Shown: in pieces, positions 30,486-39,932 of the stretch
How positions within the stretch are numbered: the stretch's first letter is position 1
How the letters are laid out: every line of letters begins with the position of its first letter
Source of the DNA: Pantoea sp. Eser
GTDB taxonomy: Bacteria > Pseudomonadota > Gammaproteobacteria > Enterobacterales > Enterobacteriaceae
Length of the DNA stretch: 64,000 nucleotides
Direction of reading: 5' to 3'
Assembly (NCBI GenBank): GCA_009830035.1
Contig: SZZY01000007.1
Location: forward strand, 155,493 to 219,492
Notes under the pieces: generated by a model
What the model was told of the DNA's origin: nothing
The model's input: the letters and a program-made list of their open reading frames with translations, nothing else
The model's database searches: none
Program-made: the position numbers and the translations under genes

Positions 30486-32315
30486 GTGGCAACCTCGGCA
30501 GTCCTTAATCAGGAAGCGCTGGCGCAGCAGGTATTGCAGGATACCTTCGGCTATCAGCAGTTTCGTCCCGGTCAACAGACGATCATTAACCAGGCGCTGA
30601 GCGGGCGTGATTGTCTGGTGGTGATGCCGACCGGCGGTGGTAAATCACTGTGCTATCAGATCCCGGCGCTGGTGCGCGAGGGGCTGACGCTGGTGGTCTC
30701 GCCGCTCATCTCGCTGATGAAAGATCAGGTCGATCAACTGCTGGCCAACGGTGTTGCGGCGGCGTATCTCAATTCGACCATGACGCGTGAGCAACAGCAG
30801 ACCGTAATGGCAGATTGCCGTACCGGTCGGGTTAAGCTGCTCTATATCGCGCCAGAACGCCTGATGATGGATAACTTCCTTGAGAATCTGGCGTACTGGC
30901 AGCCTGCCATGCTGGCGGTCGACGAAGCGCACTGTATTTCTCAATGGGGTCACGATTTCCGTCCGGAATATGGCGCGCTGGGGCAGATGCGTCAGCGTTT
31001 TCCGGATTTGCCGGTGATGGCGCTGACCGCCACCGCCGACGAAACAACCCGCAACGATATCGTCAACCTGCTGCATATGCAGGATCCGCTGATCCAGATC
31101 AGCAGCTTTGACCGTCCCAATATTCGCTATACGCTGGTCGAAAAATTTAAACCTACCGAGCAGCTGCTGCGTTATGTGCAGGATCAGCGCGGTAAGTGCG
31201 GCATCATCTACTGCAACAGCCGGGCGAAGGTGGAAGACACCGCCGCGCGGCTGCAAAGCCGGGGACTGAGCGTCGGGGCCTACCATGCCGGAATTGACAG
31301 CGAGCAGCGCGCCCGGGTGCAGGAAGCGTTCCAGCGCGACGATCTGCAAATCGTGGTCGCCACGGTGGCGTTCGGCATGGGCATCAATAAGCCCAACGTC
31401 CGCTTCGTGGTGCATTTCGATATCCCGCGTAACATCGAATCCTACTATCAGGAAACCGGGCGAGCGGGGCGTGATGGCCTGCCTGCCGAGGCGATGATGC
31501 TCTACGATCCGGCGGATATGGCATGGCTGCGCAAATGTCTCGAAGAGAAAGCACCAGGCCCGTTGCAGGACATTGAGCGTCATAAGCTCAACGCGATGGG
31601 TGCCTTTGCGGAAGCGCAGACATGCCGCCGTCTGGTGCTGCTCAACTATTTTTGTGAAGGCCGACAGCAGCCGTGCGGCAACTGCGATATCTGTCTCGAT
31701 CCCCCCAAGCGTTACGACGGTCTGGTTGAGGCACAGAAAGCGCTATCCGGAATCTATCGCGTCGGCCAGCGTTTCGGTATGGGCTATATTGTCGAAGTGC
31801 TGCGCGGTGCCAATAACCAGCGGATTCGCGAGCACGGTCACGACAAACTGCCGATTTATGGGCTGGGTAAAGATCAAAGCCATGAGCACTGGGTGAGTGT
31901 GTTACGTCAGCTGATTCACCTCGGGCTGGTGACGCAAAACATCGCGATGCATTCGGCGCTGCAGCTGACCGAAGCGGCACGGCCGGTGCTGCGTGGCGAA
32001 GTGCCGCTGATGCTGGCGGTGCCGCGCCTGATTACCGCGAAGCCGAAGAGTAATAGTTCGGCGAAGTTTTATGGCGGTAACTACGATCGCAAACTGTTTG
32101 CCAAGTTGCGCAAGCTGCGTAAAGCGATTGCGGATGAAGAGAATATTCCGCCTTATGTGGTGTTCAATGACGCCACGCTGATAGAGATGGCAGAGCAGAT
32201 GCCGGTCAGCGCGTCAGAGATGCTCAGCGTCAATGGCGTCGGTCACCGCAAACTGGAGCGCTTTGGCAAGCCTTTCCTGGTGATGATTAAAGAGCATCTT
32301 GATGATGAAGAGTAA
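30486..32315 (+). CDS. recQ: ATP-dependent DNA helicase RecQ
   Basis: RecQ is a 3'-5' SF2 helicase of the RecF recombination pathway and of fork repair. It starts at GTG 30486 and has 609 residues as in E. coli. Motifs: [13 protein letters not shown] (I), [11 protein letters not shown] (Ia), [18 protein letters not shown] (II and the aromatic loop), MALTATAD (III), [16 protein letters not shown] (VI). The zinc cysteines are in QTCRR and [12 protein letters not shown], and the HRDC domain near the end has [19 protein letters not shown]. No lesion in 1.8 kb. Confidence 0.96.
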   Translation: MATSAVLNQEALAQQVLQDTFGYQQFRPGQQTIINQALSGRDCLVVMPTGGGKSLCYQIPALVREGLTLVVSPLISLMKDQVDQLLANGVAAAYLNSTMTREQQQTVMADCRTGRVKLLYIAPERLMMDNFLENLAYWQPAMLAVDEAHCISQWGHDFRPEYGALGQMRQRFPDLPVMALTATADETTRNDIVNLLHMQDPLIQISSFDRPNIRYTLVEKFKPTEQLLRYVQDQRGKCGIIYCNSRAKVEDTAARLQSRGLSVGAYHAGIDSEQRARVQEAFQRDDLQIVVATVAFGMGINKPNVRFVVHFDIPRNIESYYQETGRAGRDGLPAEAMMLYDPADMAWLRKCLEEKAPGPLQDIERHKLNAMGAFAEAQTCRRLVLLNYFCEGRQQPCGNCDICLDPPKRYDGLVEAQKALSGIYRVGQRFGMGYIVEVLRGANNQRIREHGHDKLPIYGLGKDQSHEHWVSVLRQLIHLGLVTQNIAMHSALQLTEAARPVLRGEVPLMLAVPRLITAKPKSNSSAKFYGGNYDRKLFAKLRKLRKAIADEENIPPYVVFNDATLIEMAEQMPVSASEMLSVNGVGHRKLERFGKPFLVMIKEHLDDEE

Positions 32316-32327
32316 AGGACACTGATA

Positions 32328-32999
32328 ATGCTGATGTTATTCGCCACTGTGGCACTGGTTCATCTGGTTGCCCTGATGAGCCCCGGCCCCGATTTCTTTT
32401 TCGTTTCGCAAACCGCCGCCAGCCGTTCACGCAAAGAGGCGATGATAGGCGTGTTGGGCATTACGCTCGGGATCGTGGTCTGGGCCGGGGTTGCGCTGAT
32501 GGGTCTGCATCTGATTCTGGAGAAAATGGCCTGGCTGCATCAGATCATTATGGTGGGCGGCGGGCTTTATTTGCTGTGCATGGGCTGGCAACTGATGTGT
32601 TCAGCGCGTCAGCGTCATAAACAGCCACAGCAGGATGAGCCGGTGGTTGAGCTGCCGAAGCGTGGCATGAGTTTTCTCAAGGGACTGCCGACCAACCTGT
32701 CGAACCCTAAAGCGATCATCTACTTCGGCAGCGTATTTTCCCTGTTTGTCGGCGATGACGTCGGTGCGGCCGAGCGCTGGGGACTGTTCTTACTGATTAT
32801 TGGCGAGACGTTTGCTTGGTTTGCGCTGGTTGCCGCCATCGCCAGCAGGCAGGGCGATGGCGTCTTCCTCGCAGGCTGGTCGGTCACTCAGGCAATGCGC
32901 CGCGCGCTGGCCAGCAGCGCACCCACCGCCATAAACAGCCCGCCAAAAATACGGTTCATCAGCTTCGGCTTTAATCCAGCCCGCAATGCGCGTCGCTAA
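32328..32999 (+). pseudogene. rhtC: Truncated threonine efflux protein RhtC
   Basis: RhtC is a LysE-family threonine exporter. From ATG 32328 the first about 172 residues match (MLMLFATVALVHLVALMSPG, GPDFFFVSQTAASRSRKEAM, LPTNLSNPKAIIYFGSVFSL). After [10 protein letters not shown] near 32840 the sequence is unrelated and reads on across the antisense of rhtB to a stop at 32999. About 35 C-terminal residues (the last helix) are gone, apparently by a deletion that also closed up the rhtC-rhtB interval. Confidence 0.88.
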
Positions 33000-33500
33000 G
33001 GTGGCGTAGCCAATCATCACGATAATATCGACCACCACGGTGGTCACGCCCAGCACCAGGTACTGCATCAATAGCGGCTGATGTGGCTGGATGAACTGCG
33101 GAAACAGCGCGGCAAGAAAAACGATACTTTTCGGGTTGGTCAGGTTAACCAGCACGGCGCGTTTGAGCAGATGACGACGCGGCATCGCTTTGGCAACCGC
33201 ATCAAAATTGATGCCGCCAGCCGATCGCCACTGCTGAATGCCAAGCCATACCAGATAGGCAGCGCCGGCCCATTTGAGAATTTCAAACGCCAGCAGCGAC
33301 TGGGAAAACAGCGCACCCAGACCAATCCCGACCAGCACAATGTGCACTGCCAGCCCGACCTGCAAACCGGAGATCGAGGCAACCGTGCCGCGATAACCAT
33401 GGCTGATGCCGGTACTCATAGCATTGATGGCGCCGGAACCGGGCGACAGGCTAAGAATTGTGGTGGTAAGCAGGTAGGTCAGCCACCATTCAATGGTCAT
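32884..33500 (-). pseudogene. rhtB: Frameshifted homoserine/homoserine lactone efflux protein RhtB
   Basis: RhtB is a LysE-family exporter. From ATG 33500 ([26 protein letters not shown]) the frame holds through [18 protein letters not shown] to [10 protein letters not shown]. An extra G near 32967 shifts it; the true end ([20 protein letters not shown], stop at 32884) lies in the next frame. With the shift the protein would read into unrelated sequence ending at 32790. The last membrane helix is lost. Confidence 0.88.
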
Positions 33501-33613
33501 GGGTTGCGCTCTCTTTAGCGGCGGAAATGTGACACAATACGCCAGAAATAAGCGCGGCGCTATGGCCGACATACAGCGTTAAGGACTCTTTTTTCCGGTC
33601 ATCAGGGGGGCGA

Positions 33614-34482
33614 ATGAATAAACACAAAGCCAGTTGGCTGCGACGAGAAAAAGCCTTTGCTGCCTTCGCGACCGGGCCACTGCTCGATTTCTGGCACCGG
33701 CGTGAGGAGCGTGAATTTACCGGGGTCGGTAATCTCACTCTGCGTTACGTACGCTTCACCTCACCGCAACATAAGCGTGTGGTGCTGATTGTGCCTGGCC
33801 GCATCGAGAGCTATATAAAATATCCTGAGCTGGCGTACGATCTGTTCCATTGCGGTTTTGACGTGGTGATCCTCGATCATCGCGGTCAGGGCCGCTCCGA
33901 TCGTCTGCTGGAAGATTCACACCGCGGCCACGTGGCAGAATTCGCGCATTACGTCGACGATCTGGAAACGCTCTACCTAAAAGAAATTGTCAGCGGCCAC
34001 TATCAGCAGCGTTATGCGCGCCGGCCCACTCGATGGGCGGGGCTATTTTAACGCTGTTTCTGGCGCGACAGCCGCAGGCTTTTCATGCGGTTGCGCTGGT
34101 GGCACCGATGTTTGGTATCGCGCTACCGTTGCCTTCATTTCTGGCGCACCGGATCCTCGACTGGGCCGAGAAACGCCCGGCGATTCGCGTCGGTAGCCCG
34201 ACTTATCATTGGGTGCGCGAAGGCATTCATGCCGGGCGCAATGTTATCAGTCAGGCCGATAAAATCACCACGCCGCTGCTGCTGCAGGCCAGCGACGATC
34301 AGGTGGTAGATAATCGTTCGCAGGATCTTTTTTGTGCCGCCATGGCGGCGGCGGGTCATCCGTGCGAAGGCAACAAACCGCGGGTGATCAACGGTGCGCG
34401 TCATGAGATCTTGTTTGAAAAAGACGACATGCGCGCCGAAGCGCTTAATGCAGTGATCGACTTTTTTTCATCGCATTGCTGA
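33614..34482 (+). pseudogene. pldB: Broken lysophospholipase L2
   Basis: PldB is an alpha/beta hydrolase acting on lysophospholipids at the inner membrane. The first segment (CPGRIES-type block VPGRIESYIKYPELAYDLFH, VVILDHRGQGRSDRLL) runs to about 34020, where RYALAHSMGG is expected; an insertion before the HSMGG nucleophile elbow shifts the frame and gives a stop at 34051. The second segment resumes with HSMGGAILTLFLARQPQAFH but lacks about 36 residues between DWAEKRP and AIRVGSPTYHW. The C-terminal catalytic His region (NGARHEILFEKD) remains. Confidence 0.9.
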
Positions 34483-34534
34483 CGTTCATTATCTGACTGG
34501 CCACGGCCAGCAGAATCAGATACCCGAGGTTTTC

Positions 34535-35336
34535 ATGTACCACATCGTTGCATCCGATCTGGATGGCACGCTGCTTTCTCCCGAACATCGCCTGACGCCT
34601 TTTGCGCGTGAAACGCTGCAACAGCTGGTGGCAAAGGATATTCACTTCGTTTTCGCCACCGGTCGCCATCATATCGATGTCGGACAGATGCGTGACAGCC
34701 TGGCTATCCCGGCGTATATGATCACCTCAAACGGCGCGCGGGTACGTAACGCCTAGGGCGAGCTGGTGTTCAGCCATAATCTGGATGAAGACATCGCTAA
34801 CGACCTGTTTGGTCTGCAGTATCATCACAGCGATATTCTGACCCACGTTTACCGTGATGATGAGTGGTTTGTCAGCCGTTCACGTCCCGCTGAGCAGGAC
34901 TACTTCCGTGAATCGGTATTCAACTATCAGGTGTATGAACCGGGTCTGTTGCCGACGGATAACATCAGTAAGGTCTTTTTTACCTGCGAAGATCCTGAGC
35001 ATCTGATCCCGATGGATGCAGGCGATTGAGGCGCGCTGGGGCGACCGGGTCAACGTCAGTTTTTCACTGCCCACCTGCCTCGAAGTGATGGCGGGCGGCG
35101 TATCGAAGGGGCATGCGCTGAAAGCCGTGGCGAAGCAACTGGGCCATACGCTGCATAATTGCATAGCCTTTGGCGACGGCATGAATGATGTTGAGATGCT
35201 GAGCATGGCGGGTAAAGAGTTCGTTATGCACAACGCGCACCAGCGGCTGAAAGACCTGTTGCCGGAGCTGGAAGTGATCGGTTCAAATGCCGGCGATGCG
35301 GTGCCGCAGACGCTGCGTAATATCTACCTTTCTTGA
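34535..35336 (+). pseudogene. yigL: Broken HAD sugar/PLP phosphatase YigL
   Basis: YigL is a Cof-type HAD phosphatase active on pyridoxal phosphate and sugar phosphates. ATG 34535 opens MYHIVASDLDGTLLSPEHRL. An in-frame TAG at 34754-34756 interrupts NGARVRNA-GELVFSHNLDED. A frameshift near 35010-35030 then separates EHLIPMD from QAIEARWGDRVNVSFS, and the remainder (GVSKGHALKAVAKQLG, IAFGDGMNDVEMLS) reads to 35336. The TAG lies where CCCAGG would be expected, consistent with a C-to-T change at a Dcm-type CCAGG site. Confidence 0.9.
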
Positions 35337-35349
35337 TAATGCAGCGCGA

Positions 35350-35378
35350 AAAAAAGGGCCGGTTAACCGGCCCTTTTT
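35350..35378. terminator. Bidirectional terminator between yigL and glpT
   Basis: AAAAAGGGCCGG, TTAA, CCGGCCCTTTTT is a symmetrical hairpin with A and T flanks, placed between two converging genes. Confidence 0.85.
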
Positions 35379-35386
35379 CATTGCCT

Positions 35387-36687
35387 TCAGGCCAGTTTTT
35401 GTTTGTGTTTATGCTCGCTGACCATGGTGAGTAACAGCAGGATCACCGCCAGTACACAGCCAGCAATCATCACCAGGAAGCCGCCGTCCCAGCCAAAGTA
35501 GTCGACGGTGTAGCCGACAATGGCGCTGGCCGCGACGGAACCGCCCAGATAACCAAATAGACCGGTAAAGCCCGCCGCGGTGCCGGCCGCCTTCTTCGGT
35601 GCCAGTTCCAGCGCGTGCAGACCAATCAGCATCACCGGCCCGTAAATCAGGAAGCCAATCACGATCATACAGGCCATATCAACGCCGGGGTTGCCCGCCG
35701 GGTTCAGCCAGTAAATCACCGTGGCGATGGTGACCAGCGTCATAAAGAACACCCAGGTCGCGCCACGGTTACCCCGAAACACTTTGTCCGACATCCAGCC
35801 ACATAACAGCGTTCCCGGAATGCCGGCATACTCATACAGGAAGTAGGCCCAGGAGGACTTATCCAGCGTGAAGTGCTTCACCTCTTTCAGGTAGGTCGGT
35901 GACCAGTCCAGGATGCCGTAGCGCAGCAGATAAACAAACACGTTTGCCAGGGCGATGTACCACAGCAGTTTATTGGGCAGCACATATTTCATGAAGATCT
36001 GCTTAGCCGTTAGCTCTTCTTCGTGGCTGGCATCGTAATACGGCGGATAGTCGTTTTTGTACTCTTCAATCGGCGGCAGGCCACAGGACTGCGGCGTGTC
36101 GCGCATCAGAGCAAAGGCGATGAACGCCACTAGGATGGCACCAAAAGCTGGCATGTAGAGCGCCGCTTTCCAGTCGTTGAACCACGCCATGCCGAGCAGA
36201 AACAGCAGTGGCGGCAGGCCGCCGCCGACGTTATGGGCGCAGTTCCACACCGAGACAATGCTGCCGCGCTCCTTCTGTGACCACCAGTGCACCATGGTCC
36301 GTCCGTACGGTGGCCAGCCCATTCCCTGGAACCAGCCGCAGATAAACAGCAGCACGAACATCACTATGATGCTGGAGGTGGCCCACGGCACAAATCCCAT
36401 AAACAGCATCACCGCAGCGGCCAGGATCAGCCCGGCCGGTAAAAAGACGCGCGGATTCGAGCGATCGGAAACCGAGCCCATGATGAATTTAGAAAAGCCG
36501 TAGGCGACGGAAATGCCTGACAGGGCGAAGCTGAGGTCGCCACGTGAAAAGCCTTGCTCCACCAGATACGGCATTGCGAGCGCAAAGTTTTTTCTGACCA
36601 GATAGTAGGCGGCGTAGCCGAAAAAGATCCCGATGAAAATTTGCCACCTGCGGCTGACGTGGTGCAGGTATTAAAAATACTCAGCAT
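35387..36687 (-). pseudogene. glpT: Glycerol-3-phosphate antiporter GlpT with broken N-terminus
   Basis: GlpT is a twelve-helix MFS antiporter exchanging glycerol-3-phosphate for phosphate. The start MLSIFN is at 36687, but the expected following region is shortened, and the frame shifts near 36650-36665 so that the native continuation ([20 protein letters not shown]) lies in another frame. From there nearly 430 residues are perfectly conserved ([60 protein letters not shown]). Translation could only restart internally at MPYLVEQGF (36574), losing the first helix. It lacks glpQ next to it. Confidence 0.85.
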
Positions 36688-37053
36688 CAGTGAGGCCCTC
36701 CAGGGCACTTTATGGTTTTACATTCCCAGTGGTTGGGTCAAAAAAAGAACAAGAGGAAAATGGCGGCGTGATGTTCCATTTCGCGGAAAGAATTAAAAGT
36801 AGTGACGCGACGTTACTGTGAGGTGTGACACATTTGTTACACTTAAGAGCGAAAGTGATCATCAGATGGTTTACTCCGCGCATTTTGCACGGCAGGCGGG
36901 CGGTAAAAGAGAAGGTGATGCTAACGGGCAGTAACGGAAGCATCGCCTGATGGATTTATTTGAATAATAAATGACCAGATGTAAACCAGATAGTACAGCC
37001 GCCCGACAGCACATTGTTTACACTGTCGCTCTGTTAATTTCGGGGTAGTTACC
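36688..37053. other. Intergenic region between glpT and yigM
   Basis: A 366-base AT-richer spacer between divergent genes. It holds a CRP-like site at 36817-36832 and nothing else recognised; no gene of note is seen on either strand. Confidence 0.6.
36817..36832 (-). promoter_or_regulatory. CRP-like site upstream of glpT
   Basis: On the glpT strand it reads TGTGT-CACACC-TCACA, nine of ten to the CRP consensus. glpTQ is cAMP-CRP dependent in E. coli, so the site is plausible even though the gene is broken. Confidence 0.5.
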
Positions 37054-37914
37054 GTGTTCTTATTGATCATTACCACCATTCTGTGGGCTTTTTCGTTTAG
37101 CCTGATTGGCGAATATCTTGCCGGTCAGGTGGACAGCTGGTTCTCCGTGCTGATGCGACTGGCGCTGGCCGCGGTTGTTTTTTTGCCGTTCCTGCGCTGG
37201 CGTGGCTACCGCCCCTCAACGCTGCTGCTCTATATGCTGGTAGGGATGTTGCAATTAGGGGTGATGTACCTGCTGAGTTTCGAAGCCTACCTCTACATCA
37301 GCGTGTCAGAGTTCCTGCTGTTTACCGTGATGACGCCGCTCTATGTCACCCTTATTTATGATCTGATCAGCCGCCGTCCGCTGCGGGTCGGCTATATCTT
37401 CAGCGCCCTGCTGGCAGTGGCGGGTGCAGCCATTATTCGCTACGACAAAGTCAGCGGTAACTTCTGGACCGGCCTGTTGCTGGTGCAGCTGGCAAATATC
37501 TGCTTTGCTGCCGGTATGGTGGGCTATAAACGCCTGCAGGAAACCCGTCCGATGCCGCAGCACACGGCGTTCTCCTGGTTCTATCTGGGGGCGGTGGTGA
37601 TAGCGGTGATCGCCTGGTTTGCCTGGGGCAATCCGCAGAAATTACCGACCACGTCGCTGCAGTGGGGCATTCTGGTGTGGCTGGGCGTGGCCGCTTCGGG
37701 CCTGGGCTACTTTATGTGGAACTATGGTGCGACTCAGGTCGATGCCGGCACGCTTGGCATCATGAACAACATGCACGTGCCTGCCGGCCTGCTGGTTAAC
37801 CTGGCTATCTGGCAGGAGAAACCGCACTGGCCGAGCTTCATCGCCGGGGCGCTGGTGATCCTCGCCTCGCTGTGGGTGCATAAGCGCTGGGTAGTGGGGC
37901 ACAGTGACAGATAA
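37054..37914 (+). CDS. yigM: Biotin transporter YigM (EamA family)
   Basis: YigM imports biotin in E. coli. It begins at GTG 37054 and has 286 residues with ten hydrophobic segments of the EamA fold. Family blocks are MFLLIITTILWAFSFSLIGE, LFTVMTPLYVTLIYDLISRR, LLAVAGAAIIRYDKV and GYFMWNYGATQVDAGTLGIM. The ribosome site before the GTG is GGGGTAG, six bases upstream. It is intact although the genes to its left are broken. In E. coli it also lies between yigL and metR. Confidence 0.9.
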   Translation: MFLLIITTILWAFSFSLIGEYLAGQVDSWFSVLMRLALAAVVFLPFLRWRGYRPSTLLLYMLVGMLQLGVMYLLSFEAYLYISVSEFLLFTVMTPLYVTLIYDLISRRPLRVGYIFSALLAVAGAAIIRYDKVSGNFWTGLLLVQLANICFAAGMVGYKRLQETRPMPQHTAFSWFYLGAVVIAVIAWFAWGNPQKLPTTSLQWGILVWLGVAASGLGYFMWNYGATQVDAGTLGIMNNMHVPAGLLVNLAIWQEKPHWPSFIAGALVILASLWVHKRWVVGHSDR

Positions 37915-38040
37915 CTTGGTGGAATGGGTGCGCTGAAGCATGCCATAAACAGTGGCTGAGGCCTGGCGCGTCTGATCGCGAAGGCATCTCACCTCCCTGT
38001 GATGTATCGCGCAGGTTCCACCTGCAAAAGCGGATCAGCT

Positions 38041-38107
38041 GCGTAAAGAGGGCGTAAACAGCTCACTGTCGCCGCGGCCGTCGCAGGGAGGCGACGGCCG
38101 CTTTACG
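38041..38107. repeat. Inverted repeat with GC-rich stem downstream of yigM
   Basis: GCGGCCGTCGC (38074-38084) and GCGACGGCCGC (38091-38101) pair perfectly around a six-base loop. CGTAAAG (38042-38048) and CTTTACG (38101-38107) form an outer inverted repeat. There is no T run. The rest of 37915-38312 shows no gene. Confidence 0.55.
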
Positions 38108-38312
38108 TCATGCCCCGCTCTCCCTTCCTGATGCTGGCCCGGCGCTGCTGTTTTAAAAGCCATAACGCAGCTGAAGGGTAGAGGGGCACAGCTGAGGGGC
38201 AAAGCGTCCGGGCCAGGGATGGCGAGGCCGGACTACAGGGATGCAGGCTTTGTTTGTGATCGGATGCGCAACCTCTGATCACCTAGGAACACTAGGCGAT
38301 CGGCAACAGACC

Positions 38313-38784
38313 TTAAGCTGGCTTTCCACTCTTCGGACGCTGGATCATCGCCAGCCCTTTCAGGAAGTTACGCAGAATCTGGTCGCCACACTCACGGTAA
38401 CTTTTGTGGTCAGGCTTGCAGAAAATCGCACCGATTTCCGCCTGCGAAACGGTAAAGTTCACGCGCTTCAGTACTTCAGGAATATCGGTGGTTTTCAGAT
38501 CAAAGGCGATGCGCAATTTCTTCATAAAGATGTTGTTATTCATCTTGCGCTCAATGGAAGGGGCTGGCATCTCTTCACTTTTGCCGCGACGGTAAAAGAT
38601 CAGGCCGTTGAGGAAGCAGCCCATCAGCACAGGGACGGAACGCCGCATCTTCATCTTTTTTCAGCCACGCCTGAATATCCGTCTGCGGGACTTAACACTG
38701 CGCCAGCGCAAAAATTTCCACCATTTTGGCATCGCTCAGATCGAGCATGTAGCGCACGCTGCGCAGAATATCGTTGTTAGTCAT
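38313..38784 (-). pseudogene. Broken YehS-like DUF1456 protein
   Basis: DUF1456 proteins such as E. coli YehS are about 150-residue proteins of unknown role. From ATG 38784 the frame reads MTNNDILRSVRYMLDLSDAK to LAQC, then a TAA (at about 38696), then VPQTDIQAWLKKDEDAAFR in the same frame. A deletion near 38640 shifts the frame, and the family C-terminus follows (VLMGCFLNGLIFYRRGK, NNNIFMKKLRIAFDLKTTDI, SYRECGDQILRNFLKGLA). In E. coli yehS is elsewhere, so its place next to metR is lineage-specific. Confidence 0.85.
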
Positions 38785-38867
38785 GGTGAGATCTTCTCAT
38801 GGTCAGTCGACAGGCAGCGCATTATAGGGGATTTTTTCCACCGCCGCGCAGGTTTGTACCCGCCGAC

Positions 38868-39794
38868 TTAACGCTGCAATAACGCACCAGGCTGTAGCGC
38901 ATCGCGGACAAAAGGCAGATGTTCGCAGGCATGCTGACGGGCAAAGCGGATAAAGGCTTCCAGCACCGGCTGACGCTGCTCGCCATCGCGCACCGCGGCA
39001 TAAAGACGGCTCCACAGCCCGTCACCCAGCGTTTTGGTCACCACCAGTCCCTGCTTCTCAAAACTCTCTATCACCCAGTGCGGCAGCGCGGCAATGCCCA
39101 TGCGGGCAGAGACCATCTGGATCATCAGCAGGGTGTTATCAACGTTTTTCAGCGCCGGGCTGACGCCGGCCGGTTGCAGAAAGTGACGCCAGATATCAAG
39201 GCGCTGGCGCTGCACCGGATAGATCATCAGCACCTCGTCGGCCAGATCCTCGGGGGCAATATGTTCAACCTGCGCCAGCGGATGATCCGGTGCCAGCACC
39301 AGTCGCACTTCAAAATCAAACATCGGCGAATAGAACAGCCCGGAGCGCGCCAGAATGTCGGAGGTCAGCACCACATCCAGCTCGCCCTGCTGCAGCGCAG
39401 GCTGAGGATCAAAGGTGACGCCTGATTTGAAATCCATCACCACCTGCGGCCAGCTCTGACGGAAATTATCCAGCGCCGGCGTCAGCCACTGGATGCAGCT
39501 GTGGCACTCAATCGCCACCCGCAGAGTGGTCTGCTTTGGCTCATGGCAGGCCTGCAACGCTTGCTGGATCTGCGGCAGCACCTGTTCGGCCAGCTGCAGC
39601 AGGATGTCGCCCTGTGGCGTGAAGCGCAGCGGTTGACTTTTACGCACGAACAGGCGGAATCCCAGCCGCTGTTCCAGATCGCTGAACTGGTGGGACAACG
39701 CCGATTGCGTCTGATGAAGCTGGGATGCTGCCGCCGCCAGCGAACCCGTATTACGCAGAGCCTGAAGCGTCCGCAGGTGCTTGAGTTCGATCAT
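38868..39794 (-). CDS. metR: LysR-type regulator MetR
   Basis: MetR activates metE and other methionine genes using homocysteine as co-inducer. The 308-residue product starts [20 protein letters not shown], a LysR helix-turn-helix ([20 protein letters not shown]), and has the substrate domain with [15 protein letters not shown] and [20 protein letters not shown]. It is divergent from metE across 138 bases, the normal arrangement. No lesion. Confidence 0.96.
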   Translation of the reverse strand: MIELKHLRTLQALRNTGSLAAAASQLHQTQSALSHQFSDLEQRLGFRLFVRKSQPLRFTPQGDILLQLAEQVLPQIQQALQACHEPKQTTLRVAIECHSCIQWLTPALDNFRQSWPQVVMDFKSGVTFDPQPALQQGELDVVLTSDILARSGLFYSPMFDFEVRLVLAPDHPLAQVEHIAPEDLADEVLMIYPVQRQRLDIWRHFLQPAGVSPALKNVDNTLLMIQMVSARMGIAALPHWVIESFEKQGLVVTKTLGDGLWSRLYAAVRDGEQRQPVLEAFIRFARQHACEHLPFVRDALQPGALLQR

Positions 39795-39814
39795 GAGAGT
39801 CCTTCACATCGAAA

Positions 39815-39841
39815 ATGAACATATTGCGCTTGATGAACATA
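39815..39841. promoter_or_regulatory. Possible MetR/MetJ control region of metR-metE
   Basis: ATGAACATA occurs twice in direct orientation (39815-39823 and 39833-39841), resembling halves of the MetR site TGAA-N5-TTCA. Further on, 39869-39892 has weak resemblance to tandem met boxes. No site is convincing alone. Confidence 0.3.
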
Positions 39842-39932
39842 CAGTACCCGCAGACTATAGCGGTGTAAACATCTGGACGGCTAAGCATCTTCGGCTGTCA
39901 GCCAAAATGAAAGATTATCTGGAGAACAGCGA

